From Flavobacteriaceae bacterium CP2B (lineage in GTDB: Bacteria > Bacteroidota > Bacteroidia > Flavobacteriales > Flavobacteriaceae): DNA of 64,000 bases. The translations under genes were made by a program, and so were the position numbers. The stretch is taken from the NCBI GenBank assembly GCA_001683825.1, contig LXTR01000070.1:1-64000 (forward strand). The letters run 5' to 3'. Shown here piece after piece: positions 27,664 through 36,844 of this stretch. The notes beneath the pieces are model-generated. The model ran no database searches and was not told the origin of the DNA. It was given only the letters and a program-made list of their open reading frames with translations. The first letter of the stretch is position 1. The number at the start of each line of letters is the position of its first letter.

Positions 27664-28926
27664 TTATTCTCCCAGTAATTTCTTCATCCGCTGGAAATTT
27701 TCGGTATCTCCAAGGGCCCCGTAGATGTTTTTCAACTGGGTCAGGATCCCCTGGTTGTCAGGATTGGTTTTCAGGGCGTCTTCCAGGATCGAGGCCCCTT
27801 CCATAAACAAATCGTCTTTCTTTTGTTTCAGTTCTTCGTAACGCTCAATATCGGCCCTGGAACTCCCCAGGGAATTCATTTCATCGATGAGTCCGTTCCC
27901 TTCATTCACATAGGTGGTAGAAAGGTTCAACTGGGCGTTTACATAGCCGGGATTTAATTCCAGGGCCCGTTTGTAAGCGGTGCGGGCTTCGGGAATATTG
28001 CCCTGCTCCATATTGATAACCCCGATGTTGTACTGGAGGTCCGGGTTGTCTGGCGCCATGGCGGCAGCTTCTGCCATCAGTTCCTTAAACTTGTCCTTGT
28101 CTCCCATTTTGTAATGCAGGTTGGCTTCGTTCAGGATCAGGTTTACGTCATTCGGGTTTTGTGCCCTTGCGTCTGTATATGCCTGCAGCGCCTTGTCATC
28201 CTGCCCCAGTTGGGTGTAGATCAGGGCCATGTTTTTCACGATTTCGGCCTTCTTGGAAGGGGTTTTTTCATCGATCGGGTCTTTGTAATCCCCTGATTTG
28301 ATCATGATATCGCGCTGCAGTTTGTCCATCTCCTCTACTTCACCGGTCTCTACGTTGGTGGCTTTGAACACTATCCCGCTGCCATCATACCCCACGTCTT
28401 TCAATTCCACGTAGTATTTGAGGGCCTCATTGTAGTGTCCTCCGTTTACAGCGCTGCTGGCTGCGTAGTACAGATAGGAAGTGTCTTGCGGGCTAAGCGT
28501 ATAGGCCAGGTATAATTTTTCGGCCGCTTCCTTGAATTTCTTTTGGTTGTTGTCATCTACCGCAGCGTTTACCAGGTCGGCCGTAAGGGATTGCAACCAT
28601 TGGCGGCTTTCGTCGCTGTATTTGGATTTGCCGGAGGCTTCTTCGATGGAGATCACCTTTTTAAAGGAGGTCATCGCGTCCTCGAAGGCTGTGGCATCGC
28701 CTTTTTTCGCCAGGTCCGCATAGGCCTTCCCGCTCAAATAGTAATATTCGGCCTGGACGCGTTCGTCCTGTCCGCCAATCATTCCCTTAATGCCGTCCAG
28801 GGTGGATTTCGCTTCTGCTGATTTCCCATCTTTAATGGCCTTTTCAGCCGCTTTCATTTCGGATTTCTGAGCAACACCGGCCATGGAAATAAAGAGGGCC
28901 GGGAGTATTAACCATTTCGTTTTCAT
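27664..28926 (-). CDS. Periplasmic TPR protein
   Basis: About 420 residues with a cleavable signal peptide (KTKWLILPALFISMAGVAQ) and repeated tetratricopeptide units, the clearest being DKALQAYTDARAQNPNDVN, then ENPDLQYNIGVINMEQGN-type and ARTAYKRALELNPGYVNAQL. It is expected to be a scaffold for protein contacts in the periplasm. The gene lies 26 bases downstream of gyrA on the same strand, an order I recall from flavobacteria, and probably shares its transcript. No enzymatic domain is seen. The second Met (two codons in) is taken as start; the first is equally possible. Confidence 0.85.
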   Translation of the reverse strand: MKTKWLILPALFISMAGVAQKSEMKAAEKAIKDGKSAEAKSTLDGIKGMIGGQDERVQAEYYYLSGKAYADLAKKGDATAFEDAMTSFKKVISIEEASGKSKYSDESRQWLQSLTADLVNAAVDDNNQKKFKEAAEKLYLAYTLSPQDTSYLYYAASSAVNGGHYNEALKYYVELKDVGYDGSGIVFKATNVETGEVEEMDKLQRDIMIKSGDYKDPIDEKTPSKKAEIVKNMALIYTQLGQDDKALQAYTDARAQNPNDVNLILNEANLHYKMGDKDKFKELMAEAAAMAPDNPDLQYNIGVINMEQGNIPEARTAYKRALELNPGYVNAQLNLSTTYVNEGNGLIDEMNSLGSSRADIERYEELKQKKDDLFMEGASILEDALKTNPDNQGILTQLKNIYGALGDTENFQRMKKLLGE

Positions 28927-28958
28927 TGTCAATGTAATTTGCGTGTTAGTGTTTTAAT

Positions 28959-31511
28959 TTATTCGGAATCGGAATCCTTCGCATTCCCCGTATCCGGCTT
29001 ATGGGTATCAAGACCCGTGCCATCTTCCGTCTGAACATCGATATCCATGATATCCACATCTTCCAAATCGTCTTCATCCTTCATCACTTTGGCTACGGCG
29101 GCAATGGAGTCATCCTCCTTCAGGTTGATCAATCGAACCCCCTGTGTAGCCCTGCCCATCGTCCGTAGTTCATCTACGCTCATGCGAATGGCGATCCCCG
29201 ATTTATTGATGATCATCAGGTCATCGGTATCCGACACATTCTTGATGGCCACCAGGCCGCCGGTTTTTTTCGTAATGGAGATGGTTTTCACACCCTTCCC
29301 TCCCCGGTTGGTAATACGGTAATCTTCTATACTGGAGCGTTTTCCGTACCCGTTTGCGGAGACGACCAGGATGTCTTCATCAAAATTATGCATAGACACC
29401 ATGCCAACCACCTCATCCGTATCATCGGCGAGGGTAATTCCTCGAACACCCGAGGCTGACCGCCCCATGGGGCGTGTTTTGCTTTCTTCAAAGCGGATGG
29501 CCTTCCCGGACCGGAGGCCCAGAAGGATCTGGCTGGTACCGGTGGTGAGTTTGGCATCCATCAGTTCATCGCCTTCCCGGATACCGATAGCGATGATCCC
29601 ATTCTGCCGCGGACGCGAATACTGTTCAAGCGAGGTCTTCTTCACCGTGCCTTTTTTGGTGGCCATGATCACATAGTGGCTGTTCACATAGTCTTCATCC
29701 TTAAGGTCCTGAGTACAGATAAAGGCCTTCACCTTATCGTCCTGTTCTATATTGATCAGGTTCTGGATGGCCCGGCCTTTGGAGGTTCGGCTGCCTTCCG
29801 GTATTTCATATACCCGCATCCAGTAGCACTGGCCTTTTTGGGTAAAGAATAGCATATACTGGTGGTTGGTCCCCACAAAGAGGTGTTCCAGGAAGTCCTC
29901 GTTCCTGGTCGAGGAGGCCTTCTGCCCCACCCCGCCACGGCTTTGGGTCCTGTATTCGGAAAGGGGGGTTCGCTTGATATAGCCCGCATGGGAAATAGTG
30001 ATCACCACCTGTTCGTCGGGGATCATGTCTTCAATGCTGAGGTCCCCGCCGGCATAATCGATTTCCGAACGCCTTTCGTCTCCGTATTTTTCTTTGACTT
30101 CCAGCAGTTCGTCCTTGATGATTTGCATCCTGCGCTCCTTATGCGCCAGGATATCCTTCAGGTCGGCAATGGTCTTTATGATTTCTTCGTATTCAGAACG
30201 CAATTTATCCTGCTCGAGGCCGGTGAGTTGCCGCAACCGCATTTCCACGATGGCCCTGGCCTGGAGTTCACTTAGTTTGAAGCGCTCCATCAGGTTTTCC
30301 CTGGCTTCGTCGGCATTGGAGGAAGCCCTGATAATGGCGATCACCTCATCGATATTGTCCGAGGCGATAATCAATCCTTCCAGGATATGGGCCCGGTCTT
30401 CCGCCTTTTTCAATTCAAAGGTGGTACGCCTTACCACCACCTCATGCCGGTGTTCGACAAAATGGTGGATAATTTCCTTGACGTTCAGCAACTTGGGCCT
30501 CCCGTTGACCAGGGCGATGTTGTTGACGCTGAAGGAAGATTGCAGGGCGGTATACTTATATAGGGTATTGAGGACGATATTGGGGATCGCGTCCCGCTTG
30601 AGTACATAAACGATCCGCATCCCTTTCCGGTCCGATTCGTCCCGGATATTGGCGATTCCTTCTATCTTCTTTTCATTGACCAGGTCGGCGGTCTTTTTGA
30701 TCATATCGGCCTTGTTGACCTGATAAGGGATTTCATGAACGATGATACAGTCTTTCCCCTGGATTTCTTCAAAACTTGCCTTGGCACGCATGACCACCCG
30801 GCCACGGCCCGTATGGAAGGCCTCCTTGACCCCTTCATAGCCGTAGATGATCCCCCCGGTAGGGAAATCGGGCGCCTTGATATGTGTGATCAATTCATCG
30901 ATCTCTATATCGGGGTTGTCTATAAAAGCCACGGTACCGCCTACTACCTCCGAAAGGTTGTGGGGCGCCATATTGGTCGCCATCCCAACGGCAATCCCCG
31001 AGGCCCCGTTGATGAGCAAATTGGGGATCCGTGTGGGCAACACCGTGGGTTCCTGGAGCGAATCGTCAAAATTCAGTTGGTGGTCCACCGTGTCCTTGTC
31101 GATGTCTGAGAGCATCTCATCTGCGATACGACGCATACGCGCTTCGGTATATCGCATGGCCGCAGGGCTGTCTCCATCGATAGAGCCAAAGTTCCCCTGC
31201 CCGTCGACCAGCATATAGCGCAGGCTCCACTCCTGGGCCATACGCACCATGGTGTCATAGACCGAAGTATCGCCGTGCGGGTGGTACTTACCCAGGACCT
31301 CCCCGACAATCCTCGCCGACTTTTTATGGGCACTGGTCGCCCGTACCCCCAATTCGTGCATTCCGTAAAGTACCCTTCTGTGGACGGGCTTCAAACCATC
31401 CCTGACATCTGGCAGGGCACGTGACACAATGACCGACATTGAATAATCAATGTAGGCCGATTTCATCTCATCTTCAATGTTGATAGGAATTAACTTTTCT
31501 CCCTCCGCCAT
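28959..31511 (-). CDS. gyrA: DNA gyrase subunit A
   Basis: An 850-residue GyrA. The N-terminal breakage-reunion domain has the active-site Tyr 121 in [10 protein letters not shown] and the quinolone-determining segment [20 protein letters not shown]. The C-terminal half contains the repeated beta-pinwheel blades with the GyrA-box ([10 protein letters not shown] near residue 540) that wraps DNA, which separates it from ParC. The tail is acidic (Asp/Glu-rich), as in many GyrA proteins. With GyrB it introduces negative supercoils. Position 82 (homologous to E. coli Ser 83) is Thr and position 86 (Asp 87) is Asp. The gene is divergent from clpC. Confidence 0.97.
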   Translation of the reverse strand: MAEGEKLIPINIEDEMKSAYIDYSMSVIVSRALPDVRDGLKPVHRRVLYGMHELGVRATSAHKKSARIVGEVLGKYHPHGDTSVYDTMVRMAQEWSLRYMLVDGQGNFGSIDGDSPAAMRYTEARMRRIADEMLSDIDKDTVDHQLNFDDSLQEPTVLPTRIPNLLINGASGIAVGMATNMAPHNLSEVVGGTVAFIDNPDIEIDELITHIKAPDFPTGGIIYGYEGVKEAFHTGRGRVVMRAKASFEEIQGKDCIIVHEIPYQVNKADMIKKTADLVNEKKIEGIANIRDESDRKGMRIVYVLKRDAIPNIVLNTLYKYTALQSSFSVNNIALVNGRPKLLNVKEIIHHFVEHRHEVVVRRTTFELKKAEDRAHILEGLIIASDNIDEVIAIIRASSNADEARENLMERFKLSELQARAIVEMRLRQLTGLEQDKLRSEYEEIIKTIADLKDILAHKERRMQIIKDELLEVKEKYGDERRSEIDYAGGDLSIEDMIPDEQVVITISHAGYIKRTPLSEYRTQSRGGVGQKASSTRNEDFLEHLFVGTNHQYMLFFTQKGQCYWMRVYEIPEGSRTSKGRAIQNLINIEQDDKVKAFICTQDLKDEDYVNSHYVIMATKKGTVKKTSLEQYSRPRQNGIIAIGIREGDELMDAKLTTGTSQILLGLRSGKAIRFEESKTRPMGRSASGVRGITLADDTDEVVGMVSMHNFDEDILVVSANGYGKRSSIEDYRITNRGGKGVKTISITKKTGGLVAIKNVSDTDDLMIINKSGIAIRMSVDELRTMGRATQGVRLINLKEDDSIAAVAKVMKDEDDLEDVDIMDIDVQTEDGTGLDTHKPDTGNAKDSDSE

Positions 31512-31771
31512 ATGAAATTCTTAATGCTTTAACGTCTAAAAAATATCATGGCAATATACACAAAAACATTAGCTGGCAATAATAGTTACGGGACTTTCTT
31601 AAAGAATTTATCAACACGAAAACCCCGTTGTTCCGTTAATAATTTGGTTGTTAATTATTTTGTAAATCGTTGTTTTTTTCGTCATTTAGGCCTAGTTTAT
31701 CGAATATAGGTACGGTATTTGACGTTCTTATAATTAGATTTACTAATTTTAAAGTTGAATAAGGAGAGCAT
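31512..31771. promoter_or_regulatory. Divergent control region between gyrA and clpC
   Basis: An AT-rich 260-base gap feeding both genes. On the minus strand a TTG-N18-TATATTG pair is a weak promoter candidate for gyrA; on the plus strand TTG-N22-TAATTTTA lies shortly before clpC. Neither is a full consensus match. Confidence 0.35.
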
Positions 31772-34321
31772 ATGGATGATAATTTTTCACCGAGGGTAAA
31801 AGACGTAATTGCTTACAGCAAAGAGGAGGCCTTGAGGCTAGGGCATGATTTTATCGGCACCGAACACCTCATGCTTGGGCTGTTGCGCGATGGGAACGGG
31901 AAGGCGATAAGCATCCTGGATGCCCTGGATGTAGACCTGGACCATTTGAGACGCAAGGTGGAGATATTGAGTCCGGCCAATCCCAGCAGCGGCAATACCC
32001 AGAAGGACAAAAAGAACCTGCACCTCACAAGGCAGGCCGAGCGGGCGTTGAAAACCACCTTCCTCGAAGCGAAGCTGTTTCAGAGTTCTTCCATCAATAC
32101 CGCACACCTCCTGTTGTGCATCCTCAGAAATGAAAATGATCCCACCACCAAATTGCTCCACAAACTCAAGGTAGACTACGACGGGGTGAAAGATCAGTTC
32201 AAATCGATGATCACCAGCGATGACGATTACCTGGAATCGCCAACCTCGGAGTCCTTTCCCAGTGATTCGGACGACCCGGCAGAGGGCAAAGAAAGTTCCT
32301 TTGGTGCTACCAGTTCGCAAAAAGGAAGCAAAAAATCCAAAACCCCGGTACTGGACAATTTCGGCAGGGACCTTACACGGCTCGCCGAAGAAAACAAACT
32401 GGATCCGGTGGTCGGACGTGAAAAGGAAATTGAGCGGGTATCCCAGATCCTGAGCAGGAGAAAGAAAAACAACCCCTTGCTCATCGGGGAACCCGGCGTG
32501 GGTAAAAGTGCCATTGCCGAAGGCCTTGCGCTGCGCATCATCAATAAAAAGGTATCGCGTATCCTTTACAATAAAAGGGTCGTAACCCTGGACCTGGCAT
32601 CCCTGGTCGCCGGCACCAAATACCGGGGGCAGTTTGAAGAGCGGATGAAAGCCGTGATGAACGAATTGGAAAAAAACAATGATGTCATCCTCTTCATCGA
32701 TGAGATCCATACCATCGTGGGGGCCGGGGGCGCCACGGGGAGCCTCGATGCTTCCAATATGTTTAAACCCGCCCTTGCCCGGGGAGAGATCCAGTGTATT
32801 GGAGCGACCACCCTTGATGAGTACCGGCAGTATATCGAAAAAGACGGGGCCCTGGAACGCAGGTTCCAGAAAGTCATGGTAGAACCCACCACGGTGGAAG
32901 AAACCATTGAAATCCTCAAGAATATCAAAAGCAAATACGAAGAGCACCATAATGTCAACTATACGGACGAGGCCATCCTCGCCTGTGTGAAGCTGACCAA
33001 CCGCTATATGACGGACCGATTCCTCCCGGACAAGGCCATTGACGCCCTGGACGAAGCCGGATCGCGGGTGCATATCGTCAATATGGATGTGCCCAAACAA
33101 ATCCTCGAACTGGAAAAACAACTCGAAGATGTTCGGGAACTGAAAAACAGCGTCGTCAAGAAACAACGCTATGAGGAAGCGGCCAAGCTGCGGGATGACG
33201 AAAAGCGCCTGGAGAAAGAGCTGGCCGTCGCCCAGGAAAAATGGGAAGAAGACAGCAAATTGCATCGTGAAACCGTCACTGAGGACAACGTGGCCGACGT
33301 GGTTTCCATGATGAGTGGCATCCCCGTAAACAAGATCGCCCAGACCGAAAGCAATAAACTGGCCGAACTTCCCGCCCGGATCAAAGGGAATGTGATCGGA
33401 CAGGACGAAGCCGTAGCCAAGGTGGCCAAGGCCATACAACGCAACCGCGCCGGGCTGAAAGACCCGAACAAACCAATTGGATCCTTTATCTTCCTGGGGC
33501 AGACCGGGGTGGGTAAGACCCAGTTGGCCAAAATCCTGGCCAAGGAACTGTTTGATTCTGAAGACGCGCTGATCCGCATCGATATGAGCGAGTACATGGA
33601 GAAATTCGCCATATCACGACTGGTAGGGGCACCTCCCGGGTATGTGGGGTATGAAGAAGGCGGGCAACTTACCGAAAAAGTGCGGCGCAAGCCCTATTCC
33701 GTAATCCTGCTGGACGAAGTTGAAAAAGCACACCCAGACGTATTTAACATGTTGCTGCAGGTTCTGGATGACGGCTTTTTGACCGACAGCCTTGGGAGGA
33801 AGATCGATTTCAGGAACACCATCATCATCATGACCTCCAATATCGGGGCCAGACAGCTCAAAGATTTCGGGCAGGGCGTCGGGTTTGGCACTTCCGCCAA
33901 AAAATCCCAGGCCGACAGCCATCATAAAACGGTCATTGAAAGCGCGCTTAAAAAGGCCTTTGCCCCTGAATTCCTGAACAGGATAGACGACGTAGTGGTA
34001 TTTAACCCGCTGGACAGGGACCATATCCACAAAATCATCGATATCGAACTGAACAAGTTGTTTGACAGGATCAGGGAGATAGGCTATGAACTGAAACTGA
34101 CAGACAAGGCCAAGGACTACATTGCCGATAAAGGCTTTGACAAGGAATACGGAGCACGTCCGCTGAAAAGGGCCATACAGAAATATATTGAAGATGCCCT
34201 GGCCGAGGAGATTGTCAATTCCAAGTTGCAGGACGGGGACACGATCTTTATGGACTTTGACGAGGCCAAGGACCAACTGACCATTGAGATCAATAAGGAA
34301 ACAAAATCCTCCAAAGCCTGA
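31772..34321 (+). CDS. clpC: ATP-dependent Clp protease ATP-binding subunit ClpC
   Basis: An 849-residue class I Clp/Hsp100 unfoldase. Two Clp N-domain repeats occupy residues 1-145, then a Ser/Asp-rich linker. The first AAA+ module has Walker A GEPGVGKS (239-246) and Walker [11 protein letters not shown] middle domain with the ClpC-type UVR-like [21 protein letters not shown] follows, then the second module with GQTGVGKTQ and the C-terminal D2-small domain. The N-domain and short middle domain point to ClpC rather than ClpB. It unfolds proteins for ClpP and is linked to stress response. It ends in a strong terminator. Confidence 0.95.
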   Translation: MDDNFSPRVKDVIAYSKEEALRLGHDFIGTEHLMLGLLRDGNGKAISILDALDVDLDHLRRKVEILSPANPSSGNTQKDKKNLHLTRQAERALKTTFLEAKLFQSSSINTAHLLLCILRNENDPTTKLLHKLKVDYDGVKDQFKSMITSDDDYLESPTSESFPSDSDDPAEGKESSFGATSSQKGSKKSKTPVLDNFGRDLTRLAEENKLDPVVGREKEIERVSQILSRRKKNNPLLIGEPGVGKSAIAEGLALRIINKKVSRILYNKRVVTLDLASLVAGTKYRGQFEERMKAVMNELEKNNDVILFIDEIHTIVGAGGATGSLDASNMFKPALARGEIQCIGATTLDEYRQYIEKDGALERRFQKVMVEPTTVEETIEILKNIKSKYEEHHNVNYTDEAILACVKLTNRYMTDRFLPDKAIDALDEAGSRVHIVNMDVPKQILELEKQLEDVRELKNSVVKKQRYEEAAKLRDDEKRLEKELAVAQEKWEEDSKLHRETVTEDNVADVVSMMSGIPVNKIAQTESNKLAELPARIKGNVIGQDEAVAKVAKAIQRNRAGLKDPNKPIGSFIFLGQTGVGKTQLAKILAKELFDSEDALIRIDMSEYMEKFAISRLVGAPPGYVGYEEGGQLTEKVRRKPYSVILLDEVEKAHPDVFNMLLQVLDDGFLTDSLGRKIDFRNTIIIMTSNIGARQLKDFGQGVGFGTSAKKSQADSHHKTVIESALKKAFAPEFLNRIDDVVVFNPLDRDHIHKIIDIELNKLFDRIREIGYELKLTDKAKDYIADKGFDKEYGARPLKRAIQKYIEDALAEEIVNSKLQDGDTIFMDFDEAKDQLTIEINKETKSSKA

Positions 34322-34346
34322 CAGGCGATACATCAAAACGCGTTGG

Positions 34347-34374
34347 AAAGAGCCCTGGTCCAGGGCTCTTTTTT
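34347..34374 (+). terminator. Rho-independent terminator after clpC
   Basis: AAAGAGCCCTGG pairs with CCAGGGCTCTTT and is followed by further T residues. It lies 25 bases after the clpC stop. Confidence 0.85.
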
Positions 34375-34525
34375 ATGTCGCGTATTCAGTAAACACCATT
34401 GGCTTCCCCCCTATTTTCCCCTTGCCCGAACCATATAAACGATATTTACGCTTTTAATCTAATATTTTTCTAAATGGCTGCCCCCCAAACTACTTTCGTC
34501 AGGAACACTATAATGCACTACGAGA

Positions 34526-34927
34526 ATGAGCGTCAGACCGACAAAGAAAACCATCATCGTAAAGGAATACCATTTGGATATCGGGAAAATCCAGGTTTTT
34601 GATGACTATATGGTGGCTATTTTTGATGAAGGGGCTACCCTGACATTGGAACGAGCCTACCAGATCATCGGTATTTCCGAAATCCATTTCCGGGAGAAGA
34701 ATTTTGGCTATATCAGCTTCAGGAAGAATTCGTATGCCATCGACCCAACCATTTACGGGTATTTGCGGGAATTAAAGAACCTGAAAGCCCTGGCCGTGGT
34801 GTCCGTTAAGCAAATGGACATGCACAATTTCAAGATTGAAAAGCTCTTCTACAAAAAGCCCATGGAGTTCTTTATAGATTACTCCAATGCGGTGCAATGG
34901 GTCAAACGCAGGGTAAAGAGTAAGTAA
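34526..34927 (+). CDS. Conserved hypothetical protein, STAS-like
   Basis: A 133-residue soluble protein. Alternating strands and helices with IDPTIYGYLRELKNLKALAVV and KKPMEFFIDYSNAVQWVKR recall the SpoIIAA/STAS-like fold seen in many short flavobacterial proteins, but no name can be given. It has no signal peptide or membrane segment. It is single between clpC and the convergent NAD(P)HX repair gene. The start is the ATG at the beginning of the open frame; the protein is rich in Lys and aromatic residues. Confidence 0.65.
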   Translation: MSVRPTKKTIIVKEYHLDIGKIQVFDDYMVAIFDEGATLTLERAYQIIGISEIHFREKNFGYISFRKNSYAIDPTIYGYLRELKNLKALAVVSVKQMDMHNFKIEKLFYKKPMEFFIDYSNAVQWVKRRVKSK

Positions 34928-35043
34928 GTCCCTGGTAGCAGGAAGCTTTGTCCTGCCAGTTTACTCGGGTACCCGGAGCAACCTTCCGGGCTATCTGGTC
35001 TTTTCCGCGCAGGCGCTCCCAGGTTTTTACACACCGCAACCTG

Positions 35044-36573
35044 CTATTCCTCCTCGCTTTCCTCCCCTTCCCTACTGAACATTTCCAGGAATGCCGTGCC
35101 CATGGCATCGATAATACCCCCTGCGGTCAGCGCTTCGTACCCATTATGCGCCGCCCCGATATCGCCGGCCCTGCCATGAAGGTACGTGCCAAATACCGCG
35201 GCCTCCAGCGGGGGATACCCCTGCGCCAGCAAGCCCGTGATAAAGCCCCCCAGCACATCGCCACTCCCCGCGGTCGCCATGCCCGGGTTCCCGCTGTTGT
35301 TCACATATCCCCGGCCGCCATACAGGGTGATGGTATGGGCGCCCTTGATCATTAAGACACAATCGTATTTTTCTGAAAAGGCATGCGCCTTCTCAAGCTT
35401 GTCAAAATCACCTTCCCAACGCCCTATCAACCGTTTTAATTCGCCCGGATGGGGCGTTAGAACAGCGCGGGGCGGCAATTCTTCCAGGAGTTCCCTGTGC
35501 GCTGCCAGGATGTTCAGTCCGTCGGCATCCACCAACAGCGGCCCGGTATACCCCTTTAAAAAAGCTTTAAAGGCCTCTACGGTATGCGGGTCCGTACCCA
35601 TGCCCATCCCGATCCCGACCGCATCGGGCTCCAGGGAATAGGAAATACGCCCTATATGTTCCTGCGCGGCATCGGTCAGGACCATTACCTCGGGCAGGGC
35701 GGCCTGCAAAGGCAGGTAGCCACAGGCCGGGATGTATGCGGTTACCAGCCCGCTCCCCCCCCTGAGGCAAGCCTTGGCGCTGAGCTGTACGGCCCCTATT
35801 TTCCCATGGCTGCCCCCAATGATCAACGAATGCCCAAAGGTTCCCTTGTGGGCAAACTTCCCCCTGGGGCGGTAAAGTGCCAGGGCTTCTTCCCGGTCTA
35901 CGAGTTCATAGGTGGTCCTGGCCTCCCTTAGGTAATCAGGGTCGAGCCCTATATCCAATACTTCCCACTGTTCGCAATAAATGCCGGTTTCTGGCAGGAA
36001 AAATACCAGCTTGGGCAACTGGAAACTCAGTACGGCATTGGCCTTGACGACCCTACCGTGTTTTGTATCCCTATCCATATAAAGCCCGGAAGGCATATCT
36101 ACAGATATCGTAAGGGCTCCGGACGCATTCAGCATTTCAATAAGGGCGCCCACCCAAGGGTCTGGCGGCCTGTTGAGCCCGATCCCAAAAATGGCATCGA
36201 CCACGATATCGCCCTGAGCTACCTGAGGCAACCCGGAATGTTCCCCCAGGAATTCCGGCCATACCTTGCGTTCCTTCAAACGATCCAAGTTTTGTAAAAA
36301 ATCGTCCGAGCGCTTCTCGCTGTAGTTGACCACATATACCGCTATTGGGTACCCGTGCTCAGACAGGTGGCGGGCCAGGGCCAAGCCGTCACCGCCATTG
36401 TTCCCGATCCCGCAAAACAGGCGGATACAAACCCCCGCCCCCTTGAGTTGGTGATGCATCCAATGAAAAAGCTGGAGCGAGGCCCTTTCCATCAGGGCGT
36501 CACTGCTTATCTGCTGTTTTTCGATTGTCGATCTGTCAGCCTCATAGACCTGATCCGCGCTAAAAATCTTCAT
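35044..36573 (-). CDS. nnrD: Bifunctional NAD(P)H-hydrate epimerase / ADP-dependent dehydratase
   Basis: A 509-residue fused repair enzyme. The N-terminal half is the YjeF-N epimerase with FCGIGNNGGDGLALARHL and VDAIFGIGLNRPP. The C-terminal half is the ribokinase-like dehydratase with GGSHGKIGAVQLSAKACLRG, VLTPHPGELKRLI and the conserved NPGMATAGSGDVLGGFITG. Together they convert damaged R- and S-NAD(P)HX back to NAD(P)H using ADP. The length fits the usual fusion. The gene faces away from the thr operon; its upstream region is shared with the thr promoter. Confidence 0.95.
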   Translation of the reverse strand: MKIFSADQVYEADRSTIEKQQISSDALMERASLQLFHWMHHQLKGAGVCIRLFCGIGNNGGDGLALARHLSEHGYPIAVYVVNYSEKRSDDFLQNLDRLKERKVWPEFLGEHSGLPQVAQGDIVVDAIFGIGLNRPPDPWVGALIEMLNASGALTISVDMPSGLYMDRDTKHGRVVKANAVLSFQLPKLVFFLPETGIYCEQWEVLDIGLDPDYLREARTTYELVDREEALALYRPRGKFAHKGTFGHSLIIGGSHGKIGAVQLSAKACLRGGSGLVTAYIPACGYLPLQAALPEVMVLTDAAQEHIGRISYSLEPDAVGIGMGMGTDPHTVEAFKAFLKGYTGPLLVDADGLNILAAHRELLEELPPRAVLTPHPGELKRLIGRWEGDFDKLEKAHAFSEKYDCVLMIKGAHTITLYGGRGYVNNSGNPGMATAGSGDVLGGFITGLLAQGYPPLEAAVFGTYLHGRAGDIGAAHNGYEALTAGGIIDAMGTAFLEMFSREGEESEEE

Positions 36574-36628
36574 TCTTTAAAATATGCTATAAAATGGTGC
36601 CAACTTCGTAAAAATACCCCGCTTATGT

Positions 36629-36658
36629 TTGATAAGGTACTCAAAAATACTACTTTTG
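36629..36658 (+). promoter_or_regulatory. Promoter of the thr operon
   Basis: TTG at 36629-36631, exactly 19 bases, then TACTTTTG at 36651-36658: a full match to the Bacteroidota housekeeping promoter. Transcription would begin about 36665, leaving a leader of roughly 180 bases before thrA that contains the small Thr-rich ORF. Confidence 0.7.
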
Positions 36659-36677
36659 GCCCGTCACAGACCATTCA

Positions 36678-36773
36678 ATGCAAATCATTTCCACCACATA
36701 CCCGATTACCCCTTCCCTTCTTCGCGGGCGGTATACAATGTTCGCCGGAAGCACCACCACCCCTTTGGGGTAA
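36678..36773 (+). CDS. Putative Thr/Ile leader peptide of the thr operon
   Basis: A 31-codon ORF starting about 13 bases after the predicted transcription start. Its peptide opens MQIISTTYPIT and closes GSTTTPLG: 7 Thr and 3 Ile of 31 residues, clustered as in the E. coli thrL peptide (which also contains ISTT). It ends 71 bases before thrA, which makes both Thr and Ile end products. A leader ORF read by a ribosome that senses charged tRNA-Thr and tRNA-Ile would control thrABC by attenuation. This is inference from content and position; a second in-frame ATG at 36738 would give an 11-residue peptide ending in the same Thr run. Confidence 0.5.
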   Translation: MQIISTTYPITPSLLRGRYTMFAGSTTTPLG

Positions 36774-36790
36774 TGTTCTTCTTTTCCTCC
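36759..36790 (+). terminator. Candidate attenuator hairpin at the end of the leader ORF
   Basis: ACCCC TTT GGGGT is a short GC-rich hairpin followed by a T-rich tract (TTCTTCTTTT). It overlaps the Thr codons and stop of the leader ORF. An upstream pairing (GGCG with CGCC, flanked by CTTC and GAAG, at about 36719-36751) could be the alternative structure. Confidence 0.35.
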
Positions 36791-36844
36791 CGTATTTTGA
36801 AATTCTCATTGTTTACAGACTCTTTTTAAAAATCGCTTATCCTC

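Noticed and set aside
31838-33439. Long open frame (533 codons) on the minus strand across clpC
   Set aside because: It is antisense to an unmistakable clpC, has no family motifs and reflects the codon bias of the GC-rich sense strand.
33614-34336. Open frame of 240 codons opposite the end of clpC
   Set aside because: Shadow of the clpC frame; no recognisable domain and composition of an antisense translation.
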